From contig OY986970.1 in the NCBI GenBank assembly GCA_963920575.1, forward strand, positions 21,025,274 through 21,089,273: a stretch of 64,000 nucleotides of DNA, written 5' to 3'. This DNA comes from Narthecium ossifragum (lineage: Eukaryota; Streptophyta; Magnoliopsida; Dioscoreales; Nartheciaceae). Positions 44,847 to 57,933 of this stretch are shown piece after piece (positions within the stretch are counted from its first letter, which is position 1; the number at the start of each line of letters is the position of its first letter). The position numbers and the translations under genes were made by a program. The notes under the pieces are model-generated. The model was not told where the DNA came from. It was given only the letters and a program-made list of their open reading frames with translations, and made no database searches.

Positions 44847-46285
44847 CGTCACACCCCGACCCAGAAAACCCATCCAGAACGGGGCGTGAGGGTTCCTATC
44901 ACTATTCATCTTCAATTGGCGCGATACAAAGCGGAAAAGACGGATAATTTGAATAATTTATATTCCAGAGGTGATACTGATATTCAATTCATATATATAA
45001 ACATCAAGTTGTATTGATACAAGATACGATAATAAAATCCTCCAATGGACAGATTTATACAATAATCCAAAATTCCTCAAAGGGTTTACAATATACAATT
45101 TATCAAAAAGTACAACAATCAATCCTCCAGCAACCTCAAGCACCTCAAGACGTACTCGCGCCACCAAAGGCTGATCCCGCCGGCTCCACAGAAGAAGAAC
45201 TGCCGCCTGCACCTGCAAACGCAGCCCGGGTAGGAGTGAGCGATAAGCTCAGTAGGGTTCTACTCTACGGCACACTGAAAGGAGGAAAATAACAACAGTG
45301 TTGTCTTCCCGCTCAAGTCTAACGGATGCCACGGGTCCCACAACCCTGTCGATGTCCCAAGGGCTCCTGTCATGAAACCTCTCTCCTGAACATGTTACCA
45401 GGAGGCCAAGGAACAGTAACATGCAGGATCACCCTTACCCATGCTGGAATACCAAGCCTTGGGGAACCACGTCGAGAACGCACCGACATCCATCCTTAGC
45501 ACTTGGCTTTGGAAGACAACACGACCTCTAAACCTCAAACACTAATCAGAGTCAACTATCGCAAATCCTCAATAACATGAGATTCCACTGTACAATCACA
45601 CACTAATCCTGACTACCCAGCCACGGTCCTAAGGCTAGATCCGAGCTACTCGAGAGCCTCGGATCGGCGACCAAACCCATCGCCCGCCTAACCTCAGATG
45701 CCTCTAATGCACACAATGCATGAGCCTAGGCAAACATCTATCCTAGATGTCTCTACATGCCACAGCATCAGTTATAGGTTCAACATATATACAATAGCCC
45801 TCAACACTCGCCGGCAAGAGGCTAAGGTTCCACATTTCCACATTAGCTAGTACTCATAGCTAGCTAATGGTTAGGCAATCAAGTAAGCACTTAACTACAA
45901 TCCAACACGTATTAAATGCAATCAATACCATAAATTAGCCCAAAAGGAAAATATACTCGAATCGATCCTCCAACTCGATAGAAATCCTTTGAAAACTCTC
46001 CAAAATCCACTTGTAAACTTCCCAACATGTTTAAAGATCAATCACAATTGAAAGCCATTTGAGAAAAACCAAAAAACACTGTTCAAGGGCCCACAGTCGA
46101 TGCGACGGTCAACCGTGAGGCCACGGTCGATGTCACGGTCGATCCGGCGATTGACCGTGAGGCCAAAACAAGGAAAACCCCAAAGGCGACGGTCGATCCA
46201 CCCATCGACCCTGGGAAGCCCGAAACCAAACAGAGCCTGACGGTCGATCCGACGGTCGACCGTCAGGTAAAATCGGAAAAAAGGG
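44847..46285 (-). mobile_element. Truncated 5' LTR of element 2 (copy B)
   Basis: Matches 22082-23520, with its iMet primer site at 44832-44843. It is fused to a truncated LTR-B at about 46285, as in copy A. Confidence 0.85.
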
Positions 46286-47764
46286 GGAAAGGAAAAACCA
46301 GAGGATGTGCCATACATGGTTGGAAAGCTCTTGAAGTCTAGATTCTGGAGAATTTTACGGTTCGTGATTTCGAGTTTCCTAGAGGAAGTTACGGCAATTT
46401 CAGTACCGATGCGCAGTCTGAATGGCAGAAAGGAAAATAAGCTGGAAGTCCGAGCGATCCGCCGATCGATCAGACCACGCAAAAACGTGACAAAACATGT
46501 GTTTTTCAGCCACAACACATCCGATCGATCCCTCCATCGCTCCTATGGGTCCGATCGATCCGACACCAATGGTTCGATCGATCGGACTTGGGAATAAAAG
46601 GGTGACAGAACGTATGCTTTTTAGAGGAACACAGTTCGATCGATCGGACCATCGATCGAACTCGGGAAGAGCCAGAGACGAAGGATTATTACGAAATCGA
46701 TCGATCCGACTCCCTTAGTCCGATCGATCGGGCTTGGGCGTGAATAGAAGTTGAAGATTTTAATGAGACCGATCGATCCAGCATCCAAGGTCCGATCGAT
46801 CGGACTTTCCCAGTAACAAAAATCAACGATTGTGATCTAATCCGAGGGTGGATACACTTGAGGCTATAAATAGGACTCTTTCTAGGGTTTGAGGGGGATT
46901 CTGGGACACTTTTGGCTACTCTTTCTCCTCTTTTATATTTTTTCTAGGTTTTCTTTTGCTTTATGAAATCTTTTGGAGGATTGTTCTTGATGGCCCTGCG
47001 TGGCTAAATCTTGATCCTTGGTCGAGGAAACTGAAACCTCGGAATCAATGAAATTGTGAGATCTAATTTATTTTTATTGTTCAGTTTATACATGAGTATT
47101 GGATGTTCTTCTGAGATTAAATCTTCATGATTACCTTGTCTAATTGCTAGGAGACCTACTAGTTTATTATTCATGGTGATCTACCGCTAGGTTTGATATC
47201 AAATCCGGAATTGTTTGATCCCTCTAATCTGCGAAGCAACTAGGATCTAATAATTTACTGCTGATCAGATCTTGTTAGATCTTAGGAAGAATATTCAACT
47301 AGATTAAATGCAACCGCTTGTGCTTGTGTTGTTTAGCTTCATCGATCTCCCTATTCTTAACGCTGCTACTAGATTAAATCTTCAGCGCTTGTCTTAGGTT
47401 GTCTAGTAGTTAGGTTTGATTAGATCGCTTGTTTCTAATTAACTATGATCGAGGAGAGCTTCGAATTTAATTCGGACGATGAATATTCATGGTATAAATT
47501 GATTGATACTTGCATCTATGATCAGTTATTGGATTCCGATGGTGGATGTTGACTCAGACCAAGGTTTGTTCTCTTGATTCAACTTGTTTCTTCGTTTTAG
47601 ATTATTTCTTTACTGTTTTTCCTCACGTTTAAAACCCCCCTATCTTTATTCACTTAGCACAAAACTAGACTAATCACTCTTCGTGGGATCGACTCGTATT
47701 CGCACTACTACATTTGTTTTGAAGAGTATTGGATTTATTTTTGAGTGCCTGCGATAGCACATCA
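46286..47764 (+). mobile_element. Truncated LTR-B (copy B)
   Basis: Counterpart of 23521-24999. TATA box at 46865-46872; palindrome array at 46455-46810. Confidence 0.75.
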
Positions 47765-48240
47765 AGTACCCTGAGTAAGGGAAAGTACGCGTCGAGAAAA
47801 CTGGCAGAAAACCCTGACCACGACATCTGCTCTCCTCCTGCTCTGGTGGCCTGGGCGGCGTGCCACCAGTCTAAAGGGTCCCTGACGAGTGGGAACATCG
47901 CGAGTTTGACCCGGAGGGGGTCATCCTCGTTGAATAGGAAGTCGAGCACACGAGTGACCTTCTCTAGCCACTCGTTCACCACTGCCGGATCCCCGCTCGG
48001 TCATCCTCGTCGAAAGCTGAGAATCTCCGTCGCTAAGGTCCGTCCAGCAATGGGAGGAAGAACTTCTCTTCCACGGAAAGAAGCTTCCCCCAACCCGTTA
48101 CCACCTACTGAAGCTGCCTCTCGTGCTTGTGTAGGTGCCTCGTGCTAACGCCTCTCGGCCTCTGCGGCTCGCCGGGCGACACACTAATCGCGCGACCCGC
48201 CTCGGTCTCATGCGAGAGAACCGTCAAGCTGCCATGCCAT
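47765..48240 (-). pseudogene. Gag remnant (copy B)
   Basis: Counterpart of 25000-25475, with the same capsid fragment and the same internal deletion. Confidence 0.7.
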
Positions 48241-48354
48241 CTACACAATCACCATAGACATGAGAATCCACTCATCAAAAACCAAAATAGACATCAACCA
48301 ATAGACATCAACCAAAATAGACATCAACCTAGGATGCAGTGCCATTCTAGGTGT

Positions 48355-49256
48355 AGCACGGTAGTTCGTGTCGTTCATCCGATTGCTCAACCGAGGTTGT
48401 TGAGGCATCATCCACCATCCCAGACGTTGTCAGACAGTCCTCAGGGAGATCAGCACAAAGCAGACGAGAGAGCTACTCAGGTCAGAGGCGATGATCTTTG
48501 GAATTCTCAGTTCCTGATAGAGTGTTCCTGAAGGTTCCTTCGCGCAGAGGATCAGTCGGAGTTGGCAGAGACCAGAGACCAGACGAGGTGGAGGCCGAGG
48601 CAACCCTACTCCGAGAGTCTGCACCAGAACCATGACGACGTGGAGCGACGATGACATCGAGCCTATAGAGATTCCTGACGGCTTTAACAGACAGTTGATA
48701 GTACTCCAGAGGTGAAGTAGTAGATCCAGAGTTGCACGAGGACACCCTACGTGAGGTTCACTCCTCTCCTGTTGTTGTTCATTCAGGAGGCATAGAGATA
48801 AATCATGGATTTCGTCGTCAGCTTGGTTGGCACCAGATGCAGAGATCAGGTGCAGAGATCAGATTCAGGATCAGATGCAGAGATCAGATTCAGGATCATA
48901 TTCATAGGTCAGATCCAAAGACCAGATGCAGAGGTCAGGTCAACACATATACCATATGAGATGAGTATGTGTGCCACACAGCAGTCCACTTGTCAGAGAG
49001 GTGATCAGATTGCATGATGCTTCAACTTCCATCACCTCAGGCCATGATTCCAGGATCACAGACAGATTCTAGTACAGCTCTTAGGAGCCGGTGACCATTT
49101 TGTTGACTTTCGGCACAATATCTCGCGGCACAGATGGACAGACGGTCAGAGAGAACCATTCAGATCCATGGTGACGTGCTTAGAGCACGCATTGTTGATG
49201 CAGATGTCAAACGACGAGAGCACATCCTCATGGCGGAGTTTGCCTACTTCTGCAGT
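48355..49256 (+). pseudogene. Scrambled plus-strand pol remnant (copy B)
   Basis: Counterpart of 25590-26491; includes the short tandem repeat at 48833-48945. Confidence 0.6.
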
Positions 49257-49261
49257 TGACG

Positions 49262-51410
49262 TGTCACGCCCCGCCCCAATTTAATATAAAATATTCCAGA
49301 TTTCTAAAAAAATTCGGCATGACCCTTGGGCACGGGCACGTGAGATCACTAATACAATCTTTCAATCGCTAATAATACATAATTACAACATTCAATCACA
49401 ACTATTTCTCTTTGTTTCTTTACAACCATTCACCACATCTAGGGGCACATACGCCCACAACAATTCAAATAATATACATGATATTTAAGCCAAATCCACA
49501 ATATACAATTTTGTTTCATATCCAACATATACATGCTTTATCATACATAAGAAAATAGATATAAGAATAAAGTGACTCATCATCCTGAGACAGGACCTCC
49601 ATGGCCTGCACTGGTCTCTAGCCTACCCATAGGTCCTCCTGCACAAAAACCAAAACCTAACACGAATGAGCTCTAAAGCCCAGTAGGAGTCACCAACTAA
49701 AACACTGGTGTACACCCACCTATCCTAGTATACTGCCCAAGTATGGTCTGGCTAGTATGGGAAAGTCTTACACGCAGAGTCGCCACGTCCGGCCGTCAAT
49801 GCTCGCCCATACCCTATAGACTCTATACCCAACCCTACTAGTATAGGTACAACATCCTATACTAGTTTACTGATCCTAGTATGGTCTGGCTAGTCTGGGT
49901 AAGTCTTACACGCACAGTCGCCGCGTCCGACCGTCAATGCTCGCCCAGACCCCTATAAACTCTATACCGGCCTCAGTACACTAGTATAGGCAACACATCC
50001 TCAATCCGATCACATCCTCAAGTCATATCTTCAATCAAATCAAATCCTCAACTCAGATCTAGTCATCAACTTAGTCCCTAGCCTCCCTAGACTCTAACTA
50101 GTCTAGCTACAGGACCCGACTAGACCCAACCCTAACCCCAATCCTATCATGTATGCACAAGACAAGAACATAGCAATAAAGCCAATAACAATCATCATAA
50201 ATTCATACAATACAAAGAGACATCATAGCATAACATAGCATCGTATATACATACAACCATCACAACAGAAAAGCATGCACAACATAGCATTAACACAACA
50301 ACACATCAATCCTAGGAGGCAACTCCTACCTTAAAAGGATAGTCAACGTGCGATCCCTAAGCCCGGGGGTCCACGCCGCGCTCCGACACTCGACCACCGC
50401 TCGAACAATCGTCTAAAGCACACAAAGCAAGAACGATCAGGCAGGGCTCTAAAAGGAATTGAAACTACTAGAAATAGATGGCGCTCGAAAAACCGGTCGA
50501 ACGACGCGAGAAACATCGAAAATGGGCATCGGAAGGCTACGCACAGGGTGCCGGCCAGCGCACCAAGGCAACAGCTGCGCACCAAGGCAGCAGCTGCGCA
50601 TGCACACAGCATCGCCATCCTCCCCAGGAAGATCGCCGGAGCTCCGTCGGATCTCCAAACCAGGGTGCCCAAGCACCTGGTAGACAACTGCCAAAGGAGA
50701 AGAGAACCCGTGTGCTGACCCTAGCACAGGATCCCCAAGAAGGTTGCGCAGCCACGGCTGGGGAAATGGCCGGCCGGAACCTTGCCGGAAACCATGGCAG
50801 GGAGGAGGATCAAAGATCCCCTGCCATGGGTAATGCCGGACAGGGCTCGGAGATAGATGCCCCGGACCACGGGGGTCCTTCCTCAGCGCTGTAGTCGCCG
50901 AGGGAGGTCCCCAACGCCGTCCGCAACACCTTCTTCAGCGACCCATCGCCGGAACCCATCTTCTCCCCAAAAACCCGCCGAAAAAACCCACAAAAAGGAC
51001 GAAAAACAAAGGAAAACGAAGGATGGAGAAGCTAGAAGCTTACCCAAGCCAAGGAAGACGAAATCCGGCTGGAGGCTCATCGGATCTACACTTTTCTCGG
51101 CGATCTCCACTTCTCTATCTCCCGGCTTCTTCCTCCCTTCTTCTCTTCTTCTTCTTCTTCTCCAGCGCCAGCGATCTCCCTTCCTCTCCATCGCCCTCTC
51201 GATCTCTCTCTCTTCTCTTGATCTCTCTTCTCTCGATTCCCTCTCCCCTGATCTCACTCGGGTTGGTAGCCAAAGAAAGGAGAAGGAGCCTGGATTCTTC
51301 TAGAAGGGGGGGGGGTTATTTTGCAGAAAACACCCCGCAAAACGAGAAACTACGCCAAAGCCCTCCAAATTTACATAAAAACCCGGAATTATACACTAAG
51401 GCCCTTACAT
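49262..51410 (-). mobile_element. Solo LTR-C (copy B)
   Basis: Same TGACG duplication at 49257-49261 and 51411-51415, with the 138-bp tandem duplication at 49720-49995. Confidence 0.9.
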
Positions 51411-51415
51411 GACGG

Positions 51416-51917
51416 CTCAACACCAGCATTGCACCTTTTGGAGCAGAGAGATCAGTGCAGGTCAGGTCAGAGGTGACAGCCGTTAGAGTTCGCAGTTTGC
51501 AGTAGAGGGTTTGCTTACAGATCGGCTCTATTTACGCATTTGTCAGTTGCGTGTACTACCGCCACATGTTCGATGTTGAGGAAGTACATTTCATATCCGT
51601 CCCACGTGATCAGACACGACGACACCGTAGTCGAGGAGCACGTCGCCTACATAGAGCAGCCCGCGCAGATTCTGAACATACGGGATCAGGTGCTGAGAGG
51701 CAGATCGATACTGTTGGTGATGATCAGGTAGAGGCGTGGTAGTGCAGAGAGCTTGACGTGGGACCGAGGGGATCGCATGTGCCAGTAGTTTCCCCTACTA
51801 TTTGACTCAGCAGGTAATTCCCTTTGTGTGGGTGTTCGTGCCACTAGGACTAGTTGGTTCTTCTTTTCCGGCCCTACCCTCGAATTTCGGGACAAAATTT
51901 CTTTAAGGGTGATAGGT
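51416..51917 (+). pseudogene. Chromodomain end of the plus-strand element (copy B)
   Basis: Counterpart of 28651-29152, ending at the LTR-A start at 51918. Confidence 0.75.
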
Positions 51918-52100
51918 TGTGAGGACCCGTACCTCCAACCCGGTCCGACCGCGTTAGGTCGAGGGTCTGGGTTTGTGGTTTGGCTCGGTTGGCCTTGGGA
52001 TGCGATCAACCGATCGCATCCCAAGGCCAACCGGGCCAAACCACAAACAAGACCCTCGACCTAACGCGGTCGGACCGGGTTGGAGGTACGGGTCCTCACA
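51918..52100. repeat. Collapsed palindrome, 183 bp (copy B)
   Basis: Only the outer ends of the two LTR arms remain: TGTGAGGACCCG.. on the left and ..CGGGTCCTCACA on the right. They join through gatgcgatcaaccgatcgcatc near 51999-52020. The result is a short near-perfect hairpin without promoter or array. Confidence 0.92.
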
Positions 52101-52606
52101 TATAGAGCAGCTCCCCTACCTCCTAGCAAGCCTCCCAAGCCTCTGCAAGAGCTCCACTTCACGGATCAAAGGAGAGAAGAAGGAAGAAAAAAAAAGAAAA
52201 CAGGGGAGGGTCGCGGGTCTCTTATAGGCTCGAGACCGATCTATCTCGGTTTAGCGTCCTTATCCGGACACGTCAGAGGCGGTGTCAACATCGATTTGAT
52301 CAGTCATTCCCTGGAGTGATCGATCGGTCTGGGCTGTCAGCTTTCCTAAAGACAGCTTCCTAAACTCAGATCTTTCGATGCCAAGTTCACATAAGGTTCT
52401 AATAAGCACAAGTATCAATCACATAGGTGTGTGTGCACTACGCAGATGTGAAACCAACCGTCAATGTGTAATTTACCAAATTGCCCTTGGGGTCCAAAAG
52501 GAACAATGCGATCAACCATATCGCACTCAACGCGGAAACAAGCCAATAGGGGACGCCCGGCTCCGACCTACGTGGTCGAGTCAGGTTAGAGGAACGGGTC
52601 CTCACA
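52101..52606 (-). mobile_element. LTR-A fragment (copy B)
   Basis: Counterpart of 32147-32652. Confidence 0.7.
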
Positions 52607-53474
52607 ATCAAGGTGATGCATGTCCACTTCCGGGTGTTGACTTAGTGCTTCTTGGCGACCTACAGCTGCTATCATCGGTCTCGGACGAACGAGGAGGCGC
52701 GGCCAACCTAGCTCTCTATGTCGTTCAGCAGCCCCCTTGCGTTGTCACCAGCACCGACCTGTCCTGGAACACCTGTTGCAACTCCCTCAGGCTCCGCTCC
52801 AACTCCAACGCCGCCTTGTGCCACTCCCTTATCTCTGCCATGGTGTCCACCACCGCGCCCCTCTCAGCCTGCTCCGTGATCGCCCGAGCCAGGAACCGCT
52901 CCCCCTCGCCCATCTCCACCAACGCCTCCATCGTCGCCTTGTCCGCCTTCTCCCCTGTCACCGTGTAGTACCTCCTCTCCACCGTCTCCCGGTAGTCCAA
53001 AGCGACCCTATATATGAGATCCTGAAAGCTCTGCATAAAGTCATTGAGCTTCTTCTGGACCCCGGCGACGACGGATGTGCGGGTGAGGTCGGTGGAGGTC
53101 CCTAGCCTGCAGCCAGTGAGGGAGCGATTGACAGCATTGGCGCGGTCGAGCGACTCGAGGCGGAGCTTGATGAGCTTCGCCTTGCGGAGGGTGAGGCCCG
53201 CGTCGGCATCCATGCAGGCGCAGAGGCATGGTTGAGGACTTCTGGAGCGTCTTGAGCTTCTCGTTACCCTCCTAGAGGCTCCGGTGAACCCCATCCACCT
53301 CATTGAGCTCATTCTTGATCCCTTTCACATCGTCGAAAGAACTTATCCAGATTCACCCCCGTGAGGAGAGGAGGGAGAAGAGCGAGGGCGGATTCAATGG
53401 GGACGATGACCAACGACCTCCGATGGTCGGTGTTGCCGGATCTCGCCAAGAAACTAGTCAGAAAGGATCGCCAG
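52607..53474 (-). pseudogene. Syntaxin (SYP12-like) pseudogene fragment (copy B)
   Basis: Same sequence as 32653-33520, with the same frameshifts and missing membrane anchor; longest open piece 52725-53312. Confidence 0.85.
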
Positions 53475-54089
53475 TAGGAAGGGTGGCTGGATTTGATTCT
53501 AGGGAAATCGGAGAGGGTTTCCGAGTAGAAGACCACCATGTCGTGATAACAAAAAAGAAATGCAGTAGACCATGTTGCGACCAAATTGATTACGATTTGA
53601 ATGGATTACGGCAAAAAATGGAAATAAAACAATCCGTCCAATGAATACATCTATATAATGCCTGAATTATAGGATATAGACGACATAGGGGTAAAAGTGT
53701 CATCCAAAATACGTAACCTATCATAACTACCTTAAAATAGTGTTTATATATCAAAACTAATGATGACGGTGTACCAGTTAATAAGTTTGCTTGTTTTAAT
53801 ATAAATACTAATTGATTATATTTTTTATTAGTTGAGTATATTACTCTAGTTTAAGGGGACAGATAACCTCTGTACTGAATATCTACTACTTGTCATCGAC
53901 GGATCTGCGTCCAACCGCATATACTAAAAAATATCAACTATGAAGTCTCTACTCATTATCATATGTATTTGAAGCTCAAATCTCTTTATTGATCAAGTGT
54001 GTAATAAATTTAAATTTAATATCATAAAATCTCATGAAAGGATACTGGTGTTGACAATATTATCGAATCCCCTAAAAGCATAGAATTAT

Positions 54090-54640
54090 TTCATATAAAT
54101 CCTTCCAACCAATTATAACACAAGAGTATGGATTCTATCCGAAGGTGACAGCGCTAGTGATGTTCTATGTGCTGAACTGGTTCATATAAATCCTTCCAAC
54201 CAATTAAAAGACTAGAGTATGGATTCTATCCGAAGGTGGCAGCGCCAGTGATGTACTATGTGTTGAAATGGGATCTCTTGAGAGAGTAGTCCACTTAGCT
54301 AGGCTTCATGGACTTGATCGAGTCATTGTGGAATTAGATGCACTTGATCTGGTGGAAAGTTTGAACGGACACCGGAAATGCCCAGGTCATCTTCAGAGAA
54401 GGCTTGAGCAGCTATGTTGATCTGTTGCACATTTTGAAGGAATTCACGATAGATTCATTCTTAGAGAGGAGAACGGAGTAGCAGATAGGCTTGTAAGACT
54501 GGCGGCTTGTGGTCGCAGTCCTATGAGCGTGGGTGTTTGATCCCAGTTTGGTGAGAAGTTTTGTAACATTATTGCTTTGTTTTCCCCATACTGTGTGGCT
54601 CAATTAGTAAAAAAAAACCAATTACAAGACTCAATTATGG
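54090..54640 (+). mobile_element. Truncated LINE with 91-bp tandem duplication (copy B)
   Basis: Counterpart of 34136-34686, poly-A at 54609-54617, followed by the (TA)n run at 54751-54783. Confidence 0.75.
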
Positions 54641-54746
54641 TAATATACGTAATTAAATTGTGAAGTGACTACTATGCCCTTGGACTTAGGACCGAAGTTT
54701 AAACACCGATATGCATACCTATTACAGCCAGGGGTAGTTTAGTAAC

Positions 54747-54786
<40 letters not shown>

Positions 54787-55003
54787 CTTGGAGGGTTTTT
54801 TGATATACTCCTATGTTTTTATGGATTTTATGATATTATCATAAATGTTTTTTAGAGGGCTTTATAATATTAATCCATACATTTAACATTTAACTTTATG
54901 ATGAAACTTGATGAGGCCACTGTTGCAACATTTATGTGTAGAAAATATCTAAGTTTAAATAAATCAAAAAGAAGAAAATTTAGCTATTATATTAGAATCA
55001 GAG

Positions 55004-57159
55004 GTTAGTCAAACCCAACCCAAAGGTTAAGCTTCAGCCACTGCTCTGGTCCCTCTCTCTCCCTCTTAAAAAGGCTCCTCTCTCTCTCTCTCTCTCTCTA
55101 TCTATCTCTTCCCTCTGTGCTGTTGTTATCGTCTCCGCGTTTGGTTTCCTTGGTGGAAGAGCTCCTCCTCGAATCCGTGCAGAAAGCAACCGGCTCGAAG
55201 GTTCCTTTGCTGCGATCTCCAAGCCCTCTTCTCCGAGCCCTTCTCCAGAGAACCCCGTAGATCCACAGGTGCCTCCATGCTGCCCTATTTCTTGGCCCAC
55301 TTCTAAGAGTCTCTTTGGCTTGTGTTCTTCTTCAAAATCTCATCTTTCCGCTATTTTCTTTGTGGGTTTTTCTCCGGTTGATTTAGATGGAAGGGTTTTT
55401 TCTGGATCTGTATGTTTTTCTGGATCTCGATCGTTTATTTCCTTTTTTACGGTAGGAAGAAGTCGAAAGTTGGGATTTTTATGCTCGATTTATGTACTTA
55501 TTTCTTAAAATTTGAATCTTGAGTACTTTTCTAGCATTGGGGTTTTGTTTTAGTTCTTACCCACTTTTTTCCCACTTATTTTGCTTTAAGATCTCTGAGC
55601 AGGGGATTCGTATGTGATTGAATGCTTATTTGGTATGTATTTATTTTGGTTTTGTTAAAGTTTGGATGTTTGATTTGAAGCAAGAAGGATTTTGAGATCA
55701 AGCAGCATGCCTTGGGCGCCGTCGTTCTCGAACTATTATAGCAGCAGCAGGAAGTGCGTTTGCTTGGCGGTGTTCTTCCGTGTTATTCTGTACGATCTCT
55801 GCTTCCTTTGATATATTCATGTGGATGTGATTTATAGATTAGAGAATGCTCTGATTAAATCTATTAAGATATTCGTTTGCTTTTATATTAGGAAATTGAT
55901 TAAAAGTATGTTTGCAGGTGAGAAAACTATTTGAAATTGTCAAGGGGGGGTTTGCTCTTTTTGGTGTTTGAGTTATACTGTGTTTGAGAAACTGAGAATG
56001 TACACTGCGATCAATCTGAAAAGATATCAAACAGTGGAGCACTTTGGGGAGGTCATAATGAACGTAAGGATCATCGCATATTACCAATTGATGCAAATTT
56101 GTCAGGTAACTTCTCCACTCTCTAGATCAATCTTGCTTCTAGTTTTTATCCTTCCTGCTTGCTTTTGTCCTCTCCTGGCAGACTGCTACTTGAACATAGA
56201 AGTTGCAGTTCTGTTCCTAATTTTGTTGTATAGGGCTAATAGTTTCCAGACATGTTTAATGATGACAAACATTATGAGCATTTGCATCTTTGTTTCTCAA
56301 ATAGATGAGATGACGATAAACAAACCCTTGGTCTTTCTATGGTTTCGGGGAGATAGTAGTAGCTTGTTCCGTGGTAGAATGATGGGCGCCTTTTTTTATG
56401 AAATGCATATTCCTTTGCTAAGAGAAAGCTCGGAGGTCCCATCCAGGACTATGTCGATGCAACAAGTAATGAATCCATGATACCCATCTTGGGTTTCACC
56501 CTAGATACATGGCTTTATGCTGTCCTTCAATTAGGTGACCTGTGTGTTTAGCTAGTTTAGTTTAGTAATAGTTTGTTTTTTATGTCTACATCTTGAATGA
56601 TTGGTCTGACTTTGACGAAACAGGATTATTTGCTCATTCATTTTGAGCATTAAGAATACCATTTCAACATCATAAGGCTAATGTTTTTTTTTAGTGTATT
56701 TTATTGTGTAAAATGATTGCTTTTTCCCGTTATCTCTGCCATTTTCATTCGTTTTTGTTTCTCTTTGATCTTTGCTGTGAGCCTGATTAAGGAAAATACC
56801 ATATCAACTCTTTCTTTCAAAATGACAGGCCGAATACTTCCGTCAGTTGCTTAAGCCAGTCACGTAGTTTGAGCACAAGTTGAGCAACTGTACGGCTCTT
56901 GTGCTGTGTTCATCAACTCTGTCCAGATAATTGGCTTCATTGTAGTAACATTGGCAGCAATATGGCTGCCTCAGGATAGATAAGATCTCCGACACTCGAG
57001 TGGCTATTGCAGGACTGTTTAGGAACTATAATACTGGTTGTTGTGAGTGAGCTGTGACCTTGTTCAAATTTGTGAGTGAGGATCCCAATTGTTCCTTTCA
57101 GAGTGAATTCATCTTCAGATTCTTAGAACAGTAAGGAATTCAATATTCAGTCTGGACCT
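55004..57159 (+). promoter_or_regulatory. 5' leader of the SAC51-like gene (copy B)
   Basis: Same CT tract (55078-55099) and uORFs as copy A: 34-codon uORF at 55707-55811 and 5-codon uORF at 56962-56979. Confidence 0.65.
55998..56867 (+). CDS. Conserved SAC51-family uORF, spliced (copy B)
   Basis: Exon a 55998-56105, exon b 56829-56867, identical to 36044-36913. It is listed separately only because the assembly contains it twice. Confidence 0.85.
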
Positions 57160-57933
57160 ATGCAGAGAGACCCAGGATACATCACTGGAAAGTCTTCCCC
57201 CACTCATGCATATGAAGTGGATGGTCACACTCATAACACCCCTTTGGGTGGTCACTATACTTATGGTGCTCATGCTGTACCTCACTTTGGCTCTGCTCTA
57301 GCAGGGACGAAACATGATTTCCCCGGTCCACTTAATGGATTTGAGTTCGAACCCTCTGAAACTTGCCCCAAGAACTTCATCATCTTTGACCAAACTGATA
57401 ATAAAAGTCGGGTTATGTTCCATCCCGCTTTGGCCCACAAGTTCGGTTCTCCAAGTTTCAACCTCTGCGCCAGTCATGCCAATCAGACTGGAAAAAGTGT
57501 GGACAGATACCATGATAACCAGGACAAGGAAAAAACTTTCTCGTCCCTCAAGGAGGACACTGAAGATATTGATGCGCTACTTAGTTCCGAAGAGGAGCAA
57601 GAAGAAGAGGATGAAGACGTCGACAACGATGTGGTCAGCACCGGGCGGACTCCGGGAAGTTGGGGATGCAGTTCTCCAGATCCTTCATTCTCAACAGAAA
57701 GGCGTAGATCTCAGAAGCTGCAGTCCTCTTCTGGTTGTAATTCTTTCTTGAGCAGTGGCAGCAGCAACGACAAGAAGAAGGAGAAGATGAGGAAAATGGT
57801 TAAGGCTCTCCGGGGTATCATTCCCGGTGGAGAGCGAATGGACACTCCGGCCGTGCTCGATGAGGCTGTCAAGTACTTGAAATCGCTCAAAGTGGAAGTG
57901 AAGAAGCTCGGGATCCAGAATCTCAATAACTGA
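57160..57933 (+). CDS. SAC51-like bHLH transcription regulator (copy B)
   Basis: 257 aa with the same product as 37206-37979: CPKNFIIFDQTDNKSRVMFH block, acidic run and atypical HLH at the C-terminus. Because it lies in the repeated contig overlap, it should be counted as the same gene unless read depth shows two copies. The surrounding leader and 3' sequence are unchanged too. Confidence 0.9.
   Translation: MQRDPGYITGKSSPTHAYEVDGHTHNTPLGGHYTYGAHAVPHFGSALAGTKHDFPGPLNGFEFEPSETCPKNFIIFDQTDNKSRVMFHPALAHKFGSPSFNLCASHANQTGKSVDRYHDNQDKEKTFSSLKEDTEDIDALLSSEEEQEEEDEDVDNDVVSTGRTPGSWGCSSPDPSFSTERRRSQKLQSSSGCNSFLSSGSSNDKKKEKMRKMVKALRGIIPGGERMDTPAVLDEAVKYLKSLKVEVKKLGIQNLNN

Noticed and set aside
57160..57933. 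A second, tandem SAC51-like gene as a gene-family expansion
   Set aside because: It is identical to 37206-37979 and lies in a contig overlap that ends exactly at the gap; an assembly artefact is far more likely.
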